A DNA stretch of 64,000 bases from Streptomyces caniferus (GTDB taxonomy: Bacteria; Actinomycetota; Actinomycetes; Streptomycetales; Streptomycetaceae). Positions 8,654-17,261 of the stretch are shown piece by piece; positions within the stretch are counted from its first letter, which is position 1; every line of letters begins with the position of its first letter. The translations under genes and the position numbers were made by a program. Under the pieces are notes generated by a model. That model was not told the origin of the DNA. It did no database searches and was given only the letters and a program-made list of their open reading frames with translations. Location: positions 620,001 through 684,000 of the forward strand of contig NZ_BLIN01000005.1 in the NCBI RefSeq assembly GCF_009811555.1, read 5' to 3'.

Positions 8654-9153
8654 TCCACGAACCAGGTCCGGATCCGCGCCACCGTTCTCCTCGGCCCCGT
8701 ACGCCAGGAGGGCGGCGGCGCGGTCGGCATCTGGACCCGCCACCACGCCCCGCCAGCACTACGAGCAGGATCGACGTCATGGCCGAACAAGGCCAGCCCG
8801 TCGCGGACGCACGGCCACAGCCCGCCCCACACCCGCTGACCGCGAAGGAGACGCGGATCGTGGCCCTGAACCACCACATGAACGGCCCGATGTCTCTCGC
8901 CCACCGCTTGTTGCCCCGAAGCTGCAACAGCGCAACCGCCCCCAGCTCGTGGCCGACCTCAACGCCGCGTATGAGCCACGACGTTCACCGACTGGCAGCC
9001 GGCCTTCGAAGCCGAGACGCCCCCTCGTCCCACCCCGCCCCGTTCAGCGGTTCGCCGCGGCGACCTGGGCCATCGCCCGCGTCTCGAACGCGAACAAACG
9101 CCGCTCGGGCGAGAGCTCCGTCCCTTGAACTGCTCAGGTGGGCTGGGGAACCG
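8654..9153. other. No intact gene; scrambled coding-like DNA
   Basis: All frames show short coding-like patches that do not join. One starts at an ATG at 8779 (ETRIVALNHHMNGPMSL), and a second frame carries FTDWQPAFEAETPP near 8985-9030. No start with a ribosome site leads to a protein-like product, and no family is recognisable. I read it as a decayed gene or genes. Confidence 0.4.
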
Positions 9154-9462
9154 CTACACCTCCGCCTTCACGATGTGAGCCAGCTGAAGCAGGCGCTGGT
9201 GGTAGCGAAGGTGCCCTGTTTCCTTGAGCAGCGGCAGCACCCGTTCCGATTCCTCGATACGGTCACGCAGGATCCCGTGACGCTCGCCTTCGAGGAAACC
9301 GTCATTGTTCAGCCAGGTGGACACGCACCCGGCGATATCGGCGTCGAGCAGCACCATATCGATGCCTGCCAGCTCCACACCGCGCAATCCGGCAGGAAAG
9401 GGCGCGTCCAGATGTTCCTGCCACAAGCGGGCTGCGGCTTCAGCACCAGTGGTTCTGCTCAT
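9154..9462 (-). CDS. Small conserved-type hypothetical protein
   Basis: 102 residues, cytoplasmic and acidic, with good Streptomyces-like third-position G+C and a clear AGAGGAAA ribosome site before the ATG at 9462. The sequence starts with MSRTTGAEAAARLWQEHLDA and is predicted to be mostly helical; a central segment ELAGIDMVLLDADIAGCV alternates hydrophobic and acidic residues. No domain is recognised. It is one of the few intact genes between two decayed patches and has no operon partner. Confidence 0.65.
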   Translation of the reverse strand: MSRTTGAEAAARLWQEHLDAPFPAGLRGVELAGIDMVLLDADIAGCVSTWLNNDGFLEGERHGILRDRIEESERVLPLLKETGHLRYHQRLLQLAHIVKAEV

Positions 9463-9492
9463 GCGTTTCCTCTTCCTGCCGGGTTCTCCACC

Positions 9493-9744
9493 ATGGATGC
9501 GTTCACCTGCTCAGACAACGGTTGCACACGAGGATTGCACGTCGCCGAGTACGGCACAGGCTCCGGCTGCTCCGGCGGACTCACCTCCCAACTCGTCGGC
9601 TCTGACGGTGAAGTGACCAGCTTCGACATCGAGTACTACCCGACCCGTTGGCCGACGTCATCCATCCACCACGAACGGGGCCTGGAGAACATCCGGTGCC
9701 ACACCACCGACGGCACGGAAGGCCTCCGCGAACGGACCCCGTAG
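9493..9744 (+). pseudogene. Protein-isoaspartate-methyltransferase-like fragment
   Basis: A plus-strand frame reads EYGTGSGCSGGLTSQLVGSD and then GEVTSFDIE. These match the SAM-binding motif I and II region of PCMT-type methyltransferases, including the GTGSG loop. It then runs HTTDGTEGLRERTP and stops at 9744, where an IS5-type transposase remnant begins on the other strand. Both ends of the enzyme are absent, so this is an insertion- or deletion-truncated relic. Confidence 0.55.
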
Positions 9745-9919
9745 GACCGGCGGAAGCGGGTGTAGACCGTCCGCCACGACCCATAGCGTTCCGGCAGGTC
9801 GCGCCGCGAGTTGCCAGTACGGCTCCGGTAGACCACCCCCATGATGACCCGGCGGTCTGCCACCCGCGGCCGTCCGGTGACGGCCCGCGGTATCAGCGAG
9901 GCGCGCAACTCTCAGTCAT
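9745..9919 (-). mobile_element. IS5-family transposase N-terminal remnant
   Basis: On the minus strand the sequence reads LIPRAVTGRPRVADRRV, then MGVVYRSRTG and DLPERYGSWRTVYTRFRR. This is the classic N-terminal block of IS5/IS427-group transposases. The original ATG is probably at 9919 (MTE...), with a 1-nt frame change a few codons in. The homology ends at about 9752 next to the methyltransferase relic, and the DDE catalytic core is missing. Confidence 0.7.
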
Positions 9920-10095
9920 GGTGAATGAGTTCATGGCGATGTATCACCCCACCGTGATCCACCGCTCGGTGATCTTTGCTTGAAGACGTACCCAAAGGGA
10001 AGTCACAGGAGATTTCGCACCCCTGTGCCACTTCAGTGACGTGAGTGCGGAACCTTTTCGTAGTGCGAATCCTCATATATGAGGCGTAGGTGTGC

Positions 10096-10113
10096 ACAGG
10101 CACTCATGCCTGT
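10096..10113. repeat. Small perfect hairpin upstream of LAXTG gene
   Basis: ACAGGCA (10096-10102) and TGCCTGT (10107-10113) form a perfect 7-bp stem with a 4-nt loop about 100 bp upstream of the cell-wall protein start. It could be an operator or the remnant of a terminator. The remainder of 9920-10212 has no gene. Confidence 0.4.
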
Positions 10114-10212
10114 ATGCGCACCCACGCACACCATGAGCCACGCACGGCCTGAACATGAACCACGCCAACCTGTGCCGCTCAGGCGGCACTTGGGAAACGA
10201 AAGGTCTGCTGG

Positions 10213-11343
10213 ATGAAGATTCGCCGCGCCCTGACGGCCGCCGCAGCGACTGCCGTGATAGCGCCCGCCGCCGTACTGGCCGCGCCGGCCGCCGCGTTCG
10301 CAACGCAGCCGGTGTCCGAGGCCGGTCTCCGTACGCCCGCCTCTCCCGAGTTACCCGATGCCGCAACACCGGCGATCCGGCCGGCGGATTCCGCTACGAG
10401 CGGCGGTAGAACGGGCACCCCGCACGACCCGCGGCGCCCGGGCGAAGCCGCTGCCGGTGGCTCGGCATCCCAGGACCACGGCGGGGCCGCCCGCCCCGCC
10501 CCAGGAAAGCCGCCGAAAGCCGCCAGGACCGCCGAACGGACCACTGGAACCACTGACGCGAGTGGTGCCACCGAGGGCGGCAAGGACGCCGGTGATTCCG
10601 ATGATGCGGGTCAGCCCTGCGCGTTCGAGTCCGACCAGTTGCACGTGACCGTCGACGGGCTGCCGCACCAGCTGGCTGCGGGCGGCGCCTGGACCGCCTT
10701 CTCCATGAAGCTCACCAACACCACCGGCAAGCCTCTGGCGGAGGTCCAGCCCTTCCTGCGCGTGTCCTCCGCCGAAAATGTCGACCGGCCGTACTGGGAG
10801 CTGGAGACCGAGTACCGCGACGCCAAGACGGGGCGGTGGAAGACCTTCCATGACGCGGAGCCCGAGGACCTGTTCGGTTTCTTCGCCGTCGGTCCCCGCA
10901 GCACCCTCACGCTCCAACTGCGCACCCGCGTGGTCAAGAACGCCAAGCCCGGCGCCGGGTACGCGCTCGCCGCCGGCGACTTCCGCAACCGCGACGGTTC
11001 CTGTGGTTCGGCCAAGGAAGCCTGGTACGACTTCACCATCCTCCCCGCAGGCGCGAAGCCGACGCAGTCCCCGACCGCCAAGCCGAGTGAGCCGGGCAAG
11101 CCTGGTGGCGCGGGCGAAGCCGGCCAGAGCTCCGCGTCCGGCGGCGGTACGGGTGGTTCCGATTCCAGCGATGGCCTCAGTCCGCAGGGCGGCGGCCGCC
11201 TTGCCTCGACCGGCTCCTCGTCCGCGCTCCCGATGATCGCTCTCGCCGGCGGAGCCGCGATGGTGGTCGGCGCGGGTGCGGTCATCGGCGTGCGCCGCCG
11301 GAAGGGCGCAGCCGGTCCGGGCTCCACGGACACCACCGCGTAA
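10213..11343 (+). CDS. Sortase-anchored (LAXTG) surface protein
   Basis: 376 residues. There is an N-terminal Sec signal peptide ending near AAFATQ, then a disordered Pro/Gly/Thr-rich stretch to about residue 130. A globular domain (about 135-285) starts CAFESDQLHVTVDG and contains WTAFSMKLTNTTGKPLAEVQ and LQLRTRVVKNAKPG. A low-complexity stalk follows, then the sorting signal LASTG with a hydrophobic helix and an RRRKG tail. It should be covalently attached to peptidoglycan by a class E-type sortase. The globular domain is paralogous to the protein encoded just downstream. Confidence 0.85.
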   Translation: MKIRRALTAAAATAVIAPAAVLAAPAAAFATQPVSEAGLRTPASPELPDAATPAIRPADSATSGGRTGTPHDPRRPGEAAAGGSASQDHGGAARPAPGKPPKAARTAERTTGTTDASGATEGGKDAGDSDDAGQPCAFESDQLHVTVDGLPHQLAAGGAWTAFSMKLTNTTGKPLAEVQPFLRVSSAENVDRPYWELETEYRDAKTGRWKTFHDAEPEDLFGFFAVGPRSTLTLQLRTRVVKNAKPGAGYALAAGDFRNRDGSCGSAKEAWYDFTILPAGAKPTQSPTAKPSEPGKPGGAGEAGQSSASGGGTGGSDSSDGLSPQGGGRLASTGSSSALPMIALAGGAAMVVGAGAVIGVRRRKGAAGPGSTDTTA

Positions 11344-11451
11344 GCCCAACCGTCTCTCCAAGAACCCGACTACCCAACGGTCCGCGGTCTTGGGACTCCA
11401 TCGCACTGGAACAAAGTTCCAAGGGCCGGAACAACCAGAGAAGAGATCTTC

Positions 11452-12048
11452 ATGAAGCTGCGCCACGCCCTGTCGATCACGGCCGCGACGGCCGCGCTGC
11501 TCCCCGTGGCGGTGGCCGTCGCGCCCGCTTCCCAGGCGGCCCCTGCCACGGACCTCCCGTCGTGCTCCGACGTCAGCAACGGGCAGCACGACAACAACGC
11601 CTTAGTGGGCCGCTCGTTCGGCGTACCCCATTCGATCGCTCTCGGCACTCACTGGACGACCTACACCGCCACGCTCACCAACTCCTCGGCGAAGGAGCTG
11701 AAGTCGTTCGAGCTCAGCGCCAATCTGGGCAGTTATGTCTACAACGAGGGCGAGCGCGACCTGAGCCCGTACGGCGATCTGCAGTACTGGGACACCTCGC
11801 AGCGCGCCTGGAAGACGCTGCGCCAGGCCAATGGAAACGCCCGCGGCGCCGTCCCCGGCCCGAAGACACTGAAGCCCCGCGAGTCCGTCCACATGCAGCT
11901 GCGGTTCAGGGTGGGTAAAGACCTGCCCCTGGACCATGCGTACGACGCGTTCACCAACCTCACCGGCACCTTCGTCGACCGCTACCGCGACACGGACTGC
12001 ACGGTCCACGGCGAAGCCGGCGGCACTTTCTCCCCTCGCGAGGCCTGA
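11452..12048 (+). CDS. Secreted paralogue of the LAXTG protein, no anchor
   Basis: 198 residues with a Sec signal (MKLRHALSITAATAALL... ASQAAPA). The domain that follows has the same order as the upstream protein: TTYTATLTNSSAKELKS, a YWDTSQRAWKTL strand, HMQLRFRVGKDLPLDHAY and a late Cys (DTDCTVHGE). It lacks the Pro-rich stalk and the sorting signal, so it should be freely secreted. It contains a TTA codon (GCC TTA GTG at about residue 48), which suggests bldA-dependent, developmentally timed translation. It probably arose by tandem duplication. A strong terminator follows. Confidence 0.85.
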   Translation: MKLRHALSITAATAALLPVAVAVAPASQAAPATDLPSCSDVSNGQHDNNALVGRSFGVPHSIALGTHWTTYTATLTNSSAKELKSFELSANLGSYVYNEGERDLSPYGDLQYWDTSQRAWKTLRQANGNARGAVPGPKTLKPRESVHMQLRFRVGKDLPLDHAYDAFTNLTGTFVDRYRDTDCTVHGEAGGTFSPREA

Positions 12049-12056
12049 GACCTGCG

Positions 12057-12099
12057 GGGGAGGCTGCCGCCGTCACGGCCCGACGGCGGCAGCCTCCCC
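12057..12099 (+). terminator. Strong stem-loop terminator
   Basis: A perfect 18-bp stem (GGGGAGGCTGCCGCCGTC at 12057-12074 with its complement at 12082-12099) closes a 7-nt loop nine bases after the stop codon of the secreted protein gene. There is no U-run, as is usual in Streptomyces terminators. Confidence 0.8.
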
Positions 12100-12104
12100 A
12101 GGGC

Positions 12105-12310
12105 CCGTCCTCAATGGATCTTGCCCAGAGCAGGAGTGATGCGAGTGTGACCGCTGCTTCGTAGGAGGTGGCGGTCACACTCGTATCGGGTGGCGCTGCC
12201 AGCCGGTCTTCTCGGGGATCGTCTGCGCGATGCCGCGTCACCGCAGGTAGCCGCGTGAGCTGTAAGCCTTGTCCGCGGCCACATGAAGCCGTGCGGTCAA
12301 TAGTCTCGCC
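12105..12310 (-). mobile_element. IS5-family transposase C-terminal remnant
   Basis: On the minus strand, fragments of an IS5-type transposase C-terminus appear in shifting frames: AADKAYSSRGYLR and RGIAQTIPEKT in one frame, then ATSYEAAVTLASLLLWARS in another. The catalytic block between them is deleted. It lies in the same orientation as the N-terminal remnant at 9745-9919, and the two are not halves of one broken copy because their order is wrong for that. Together they flank the LAXTG pair. Confidence 0.65.
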
Positions 12311-12964
12311 GACTTGGGCGCCGTCGCCTACGGCCCTTCGGTACGACGGCAGCATGACGCCGCGTCGTCGGCAGCACCGATTCTGAGTGGAATGGTGTCC
12401 GCCGGCCGTCTGCCTCGTCCTGCTTGTCCGGAGCGGCACCGGCCGTATCCCGCAGCACAGGGGAGGCAGAAGGCGCAGGGGGTACAGGGGACGCAGGGGA
12501 CGCAAGACTGCCGCTGACGGGCTGAGAGGCGCGGAAGATGCTGAGCGGCCGGAGCAGTTGGCGCGCTTGCACAGGGATAGCCGCGCGGCGTTCTCAGCCA
12601 TCATCCGGTGGCCCTCCGGGTCGGTCTGACCCACCTCTAGGCCCCCCAGAGCCTCGTCGGCATTGCCGTGTCCACCCATTCCGGCGGCTCGACGGCTTCG
12701 TTCTCCACGGTGGGAGCGTCTGTAGTGGGCCCGTCCCGGCTCGAAGAGCCCCATCGCCTCGACAACGATTCTGGCGAGCGCGGACAGCACCGTGAGCCAG
12801 ATACCGGTTCTCGCACCTTCGGACGGCCAGGCCGACCCTGCAACCACCGCGGCGAAAACGCCACTGGCGACGGCGCCCCACACGCGATGCGCCAGGAAGA
12901 GAAACCAGGGAACAGCCGGAGCCACGAACACTGCGATCGCAATGAGGACCGCTCCTGTCCACAT
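12311..12964 (-). pseudogene. Small membrane protein running into IS remnant
   Basis: An excellent AAAGGAGGG ribosome site precedes the ATG at 12964. The first 75 or so residues are convincing: two or three membrane segments (AVLIAIAVFVAPAVPWFLFL, then GIWLTVLSALARIVVEAMG). Beyond about 12740 the frame becomes low-quality. It continues without a stop into the IS5 remnant, closing only at 11960 inside the opposite-strand gene. The native 3' end seems to have been lost. No family is recognised. Confidence 0.45.
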
Positions 12965-13489
12965 GGTCTGTGCCCTCCTTTGCCGGGAACTCGGTGTCCG
13001 GGCGCCATGTCACGGGCCCGGAGAGCGGGCTACGAGTCATCGGGGTGTGCTCCGGGTGGGTCAGGCTTCTTTGCGAGGTCAGTTGGCATGCGGGCGGGTG
13101 AGAGATGCTATGAGTCAATACCTCTGTGTCGAATGGGTTTTGACCAGACGTCCGGATATCTGCCGGGAATGACTGATTCCTGGCAGAGGGCGCTCAATGT
13201 GACGGCGGGTGAAGACTCCGGCGTGGTTCGCTCCGTCGCTTGTGCGGGACCGGGTGATCCGCTGGGACCGTGGCATGCAGGGCGACGGCATGGACGCGAC
13301 CGCGTGCGCGAGGGTTGCCGTTCGCGGTGGTACGGCTTCTGCGGAGGGCCCCGGGGGGTGGGTAGGCGGGGAACGGCCAACGGCCGCTCTGCAGTGAAGT
13401 GGGCAGGTTTTGCGGGAACCAGAGGCCCGCTCCGTACGACTGACTGGACCGGGTCCCGAAGCGGGGCCGGGGCTGTCGGGAGGGGTGCT
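12965..13489. other. Gene-free upstream region of the MFS gene
   Basis: No gene is supported. A near-perfect hairpin (CTGCCGGGAA at 13160-13169, TTCCTGGCAG at 13177-13186, loop 7) is the only structure seen and could be an operator or terminator. Open frames extending upstream of the MFS start at 13490 lack ribosome sites and family similarity. Confidence 0.4.
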
Positions 13490-14716
13490 GTGCGGGCCAA
13501 CCGGGTCAGGGGATCGGAGGCTGTCGAGGCGGGCAGCGGTACGACGGGGCCGCCGGGTGCGGGGCCGGCGGTGGTGGTGCTGCTGACGTCGGCTATGGCG
13601 TTCTCCATGATGCAGTTGTTTGTCATTGGGGCGTTCGGGCCGCGGCTGGTGGGGGAATTGAGGATCTCCACGACGGTGCTGGGGCTGACCACGACAGCGG
13701 GCTTCGGGGCGGCCGCGTTGCTCTCGCCGCTGGCCGGGCGGCTGGTGGACCGGGCCGGGCCGCGGCGGTGCCTGGTGGCGCTGCTGGTGCTCACCGCGGT
13801 CTCGTTGGGGCTGATCGGTGCCGCGCCGGGGACGGTGGTACTGCTGTTGGCCGTCGCGCTCGGTGGTGTGCCCCAGGCCTTGGCCAACCCGGCGACGAAC
13901 AAGGTGATCCTTGCCGCCTTCCCGGCCGAGCGGCGTCCCGGTGTGACGGGGCTGAAGCAGTCAGGGGTGCAGTGCGGGGCGTTCGTGGCGGGTCTGCCGC
14001 TGTCGTTGCTGGCGGCCGGTGTGGGCTGGCGGGGCGCGGTGTGGGCGGCGGCGGGTGCCGCAGCGGTGGCCGCGCTGTGGGCGGCCCGAGCGCTGCCGTC
14101 CGATCCGGCCGCCCCCGCTCGGGGTCCGGGCGCCGCCTCCTCGCCGCACGGCGTGACGCGGCGGCTGGCCTGCTTCTCGCTGTTGCTCGGCTGCGGTATC
14201 GCCTCGGTCAACACCTACCTCGCGTTGTTCGGTTCACAGCGGCTGGGCCTGGCGCCCACCACCGCGGCGGCGCTGGTGGCCGTGCTGGGAGTGGCGGGCA
14301 TCGCCGGGCGCGTGGGGTGGTCGCGCGTGGCCGGACGGCCGGGGCGGGCCGAGGCGTTGCCCGCCCTGCTGGCGGCCGGAGCGGTGGGTGCGGCGCTGCT
14401 GCTCGCGGCCGCGCTCTGGCTCCATCCGCTCGTGTGGCTCGCCGCGGTGGCGGTCGGGTCGTTCGCGGTGTCGGCGAACGCGGTCTCCATGGTGGTGGTG
14501 ATGCGCCGGGCCGCGCCGGGGCGGGCGGGGCAGGATTCGGCGCTGGTGTCGGCGGGCTTCTTCGCGGGGTTCGCCGTGGGCCCGCCGCTGTTCGGCGCCC
14601 TGGCCTCCGCGGCCGGGTACGGAACGGGCTGGCTCCTGGCGGCGGCCGAGTTCGCGATGGCAGCGGTCGTGGCCGTGCCGTTGATGCCGCGTCGTGCGGG
14701 AGCGCGCGATGCATGA
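13490..14716 (+). CDS. MFS transporter
   Basis: 408 residues from a GTG at 13490 preceded by GGGAGGGG. The frame is open far upstream, but that part is not protein-like. About twelve membrane helices can be followed. Between helices 2 and 3 is the MFS loop GRLVDRAGPRRCLV, and the second half has a matching GRVGWSRVAGRPGR. QALANPATNKVI and GLKQSGVQCGAF resemble organic-acid/aromatic transport MFS proteins. It overlaps the next gene by 8 bp, so the two are coupled. It probably carries the substrate of the CoA-dependent enzymes encoded downstream. Confidence 0.88.
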   Translation: MRANRVRGSEAVEAGSGTTGPPGAGPAVVVLLTSAMAFSMMQLFVIGAFGPRLVGELRISTTVLGLTTTAGFGAAALLSPLAGRLVDRAGPRRCLVALLVLTAVSLGLIGAAPGTVVLLLAVALGGVPQALANPATNKVILAAFPAERRPGVTGLKQSGVQCGAFVAGLPLSLLAAGVGWRGAVWAAAGAAAVAALWAARALPSDPAAPARGPGAASSPHGVTRRLACFSLLLGCGIASVNTYLALFGSQRLGLAPTTAAALVAVLGVAGIAGRVGWSRVAGRPGRAEALPALLAAGAVGAALLLAAALWLHPLVWLAAVAVGSFAVSANAVSMVVVMRRAAPGRAGQDSALVSAGFFAGFAVGPPLFGALASAAGYGTGWLLAAAEFAMAAVVAVPLMPRRAGARDA

Positions 14717-15884
14717 GGCGGCCGACGACATGCGGTGGGCGGACCGGGCGCTGGCGTCCGTGTGGGAGCGGGTCCGGGTGACCGCGGACCAGGTCGGCCC
14801 GCGCTTTCCGCTGTATGCCGAGCCCGGCACCGGGGTCTGGAAGTCCACGTCGAAGGGGTCGTGGACGGGCGGCTTCTGGGCCGGGTTGCTGTGGTTGCGC
14901 GCCCTGGCCTCGGGGGCGCCCCGGGACCGCTCGGCGGCGGCCGAGTGCACCGGGAGGCTCGCGCACTGGCTCGATCAGGACACCGCGACCCGGGGACTGA
15001 TCTTCTGGTACGGCACCGCGCTCGCCGCCGGGCCGGGCGGCAGCGGTGCGGCGGAGCAGCTGAGGGAGCAGGCGGCACGCGCGTGTCTGGCGGGGTACGA
15101 CCCGGTACGCGGACTGGTGCCCTGGGGCGCGGCCTTCGGCGGTCCCCGGATGCTGGCGCGGGCAGATGCGGTGCCCGGGCTGGTGCCGTTGCTGGCGGGC
15201 TGGTCGGATGCGGGCAGGGCCGCGGCGTACGGGCATCTGACCCGGCAGCTGGAACTCAGTCTTGCCGAGCATCCTCCGCGTCCGGCATGGGCGGCCGCGA
15301 AGGACGGCTCGTGGACGGCCTGCCCCGAGCCGGCACCCGGGTGGAGCCGTACGGTGCCGTGGTTGCTGTTGGGGCTCGCGGACGGAGTGCACTGGCTCGG
15401 GGCAGGCGGTCTGTGGGCGGCGGCGGAGCAGCTTGCCGCGCCGCGGCTCGTCGCCGGCGTGCCGCTCGTGCCCGACGCACAGGACGGGAACGCCCAGGGC
15501 GGGAACGCCCCACCGGCCGGGAACGCCCGACAGACCGGGAACGCCCGACTCCACGGGCACGATGCGGGGCCGTTGGACACCTCTGCCGCGGCCATCGAGG
15601 CGGTGGCCTTGCTGAAGCTGGCCGCCCTCACCAGGGCTGCGGGGATTGGGAGGACTGGGGAGGCTGTGGGGACTGCGGACGGCGCCGACGCGCCGACCCG
15701 CCGGGCGCGTCGGATTCTGTACCGGTTGTGCAGCAGACATCTGACGGCCGGGGGCGCGTTGACGGCGGGTTGTTACGACGCGGGGCGGGGGCTCGCTCCC
15801 CGACACGAGCTGATCTGGGGGGACTTCTTCCTCGCCTTCGGGCTGGCGATCCTCACCGGGCTGACGGAGCCGTTCACGACATGA
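14709..15884 (+). CDS. Glycoside hydrolase family 88-like protein
   Basis: 391 residues, no signal peptide. It starts at the ATG at 14709, six bases after GGGAG and overlapping the MFS stop. GH88/105-like (alpha/alpha)6-barrel landmarks are visible: KGSWTGGFWAGLLWL near the N-terminus, GWSRTVPWLLLGLADG, DTSAAAIEAVALLKL and the C-terminal HELIWGDFFLAFGLAIL. Characterised members remove unsaturated uronic acids from oligosaccharides. The first catalytic Asp region is not clearly conserved, so activity is uncertain. A low-complexity insert with GGNA/GNAR repeats lies at about residues 260-280. Its 3' end overlaps the convergent dehydrogenase gene by 11 bp. Confidence 0.65.
   Translation: MHEAADDMRWADRALASVWERVRVTADQVGPRFPLYAEPGTGVWKSTSKGSWTGGFWAGLLWLRALASGAPRDRSAAAECTGRLAHWLDQDTATRGLIFWYGTALAAGPGGSGAAEQLREQAARACLAGYDPVRGLVPWGAAFGGPRMLARADAVPGLVPLLAGWSDAGRAAAYGHLTRQLELSLAEHPPRPAWAAAKDGSWTACPEPAPGWSRTVPWLLLGLADGVHWLGAGGLWAAAEQLAAPRLVAGVPLVPDAQDGNAQGGNAPPAGNARQTGNARLHGHDAGPLDTSAAAIEAVALLKLAALTRAAGIGRTGEAVGTADGADAPTRRARRILYRLCSRHLTAGGALTAGCYDAGRGLAPRHELIWGDFFLAFGLAILTGLTEPFTT
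15484..15555 (+). repeat. GGGAACGCC repeats inside the GH88-like gene
   Basis: Four copies of CGGGAACGCC with 5-7 bp spacers sit in frame and encode a Gly-Asn-Ala-rich loop. The tract is out of character with the surrounding barrel and looks like slippage expansion of a surface loop. Confidence 0.7.
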
Positions 15885-17121
15885 CCCCGTAGCCGCGGAG
15901 CACCCGGCGGGCCACCGCCGCGATGTGCAGCTCGTCGGGGCCGTCCAGCAGCCGGGCCGCGCGGCCGGTGCGGAACAAACCGGGCAGTGCGGTGTCGGGA
16001 CCGAGTCCGGCCGCGCCGTGCACCTGGATCGCGGCGTCCGCCACCTGCTGCAGCATGCGGGCCGCCGCCACCTTGGCCAGGCCGGTCTCCAGCCGTGCGT
16101 CGTCGCCCGCCGCCAAGCGGTTCACCGCCTCGTACACGAGCGGGCGGGTGGATCGGATGGCCAGCAGGGAGTCGAACACCATCTGCTGGACGAGCTGCCG
16201 GTCGGCAAGGGGGCCCGACGCATGCTGCCGGGTCCTGGCCCGTACACACATCAAGTCGAAGGCGCGCTCGGCCTGCCCGAGCCAGCGCAGACAGCGCAGC
16301 ACCCGGCCGAGCCGCAGCCGCTCCCCCGCGATCCGCAGCGCCTGGCCCGGCTCGCCCACCAGGTGGTCCGAGGGCACCGTGACGCCGTCGAGTGCGATCT
16401 CCCATTGGCCCCCGGCCCCGAGCACCGGTACCTCGCGCACCACCGTGAAGCCGGCCGCGGAGGCGGGCACCACGAACAGGGACAGGCTGTCCGCGCCCCG
16501 CTCGGCGGCATCCGTCCGGGCCAGCACCGTGACCAGGTCGGCGTCTCCCGCACCCGTGATGAACCACTTGCGGCCCGCCAGGGTCCAGCTCCCGTCGGGC
16601 TCCGCGACGGCACGGGTCGCGGTCTGCGCGGGGTCGGTACCGGAGGTGTCGGGCTCGGTCATCGCATAGCTGCTCCGCAGCGCGCCGGCCGCGATCCCCG
16701 GAATCCAGCGGTCCCTTACGTGCTCACCGGCATGCCGGGCGAGCATCCGTACGTCGAGGAGGGGCCCCGAGCCGAGGGCGGCGGGGCCGTGGTCGCTGGC
16801 TCCCTCGGCCTCCGCGAGGTGTGCGTAGTGGGCGAGGCCGATGCCCTGGCCGCCGAACTCCACGGGCAGGGGAAGCGCCCACAACCCGGCCTGTTTCGCC
16901 TCCTGTTGCAGTCCGCGCAAGGCGGTACGGGCGGCCGCGCCGCCCGCGTCGAGGACCGGCTCGCACGGCATCACCCGGTCCCGTACGAATGCGCTCACGC
17001 GCTCCCGAAGTGCGGCCACTTCCGGTGGGCAGTCGGGCTGCCCGAACCCGGTGGGCCCCTGGGACGCGTCCGTTGCGGATGCCGTTTCCCCTGGATTCTG
17101 CGCGGCGTTCCTGGCGTTCAC
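15874..17121 (-). CDS. Acyl-CoA dehydrogenase
   Basis: About 415 residues from the GTG at 17121, chosen because GGAGGAAA precedes it; a GTG at 17139 is possible. The order is that of an acyl-CoA dehydrogenase: N-terminal helical domain with LPVEFGGQGIGLAHYA, beta domain SSYAMTEPDTSGTDP and WFITGAGDADLVTVLART (FAD contacts), then helices with QLVQQMVFDSLLAIRS and the end motif IQVHGAAGLGPDTALP. It is divergent from the CoA transferase and ligase genes and convergent with the GH88-like gene. It would desaturate an acyl-CoA made by those enzymes, or reduce an enoyl-CoA, as CaiA does. Confidence 0.88.
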   Translation of the reverse strand: MNARNAAQNPGETASATDASQGPTGFGQPDCPPEVAALRERVSAFVRDRVMPCEPVLDAGGAAARTALRGLQQEAKQAGLWALPLPVEFGGQGIGLAHYAHLAEAEGASDHGPAALGSGPLLDVRMLARHAGEHVRDRWIPGIAAGALRSSYAMTEPDTSGTDPAQTATRAVAEPDGSWTLAGRKWFITGAGDADLVTVLARTDAAERGADSLSLFVVPASAAGFTVVREVPVLGAGGQWEIALDGVTVPSDHLVGEPGQALRIAGERLRLGRVLRCLRWLGQAERAFDLMCVRARTRQHASGPLADRQLVQQMVFDSLLAIRSTRPLVYEAVNRLAAGDDARLETGLAKVAAARMLQQVADAAIQVHGAAGLGPDTALPGLFRTGRAARLLDGPDELHIAAVARRVLRGYGVMS

Positions 17122-17261
17122 AGCTTTCCTCCACCTCACCGGGAACTCGGTGAACCGACGGTCCGACTTACTGGCTGTGGAGTTGGTCGGCGTCGGACGC
17201 CGCCTGGTTCCCGTGGATGTGAGCGAGCCATAGGGCGGTCCGCCCGCCGGAGAGGAGTGCC

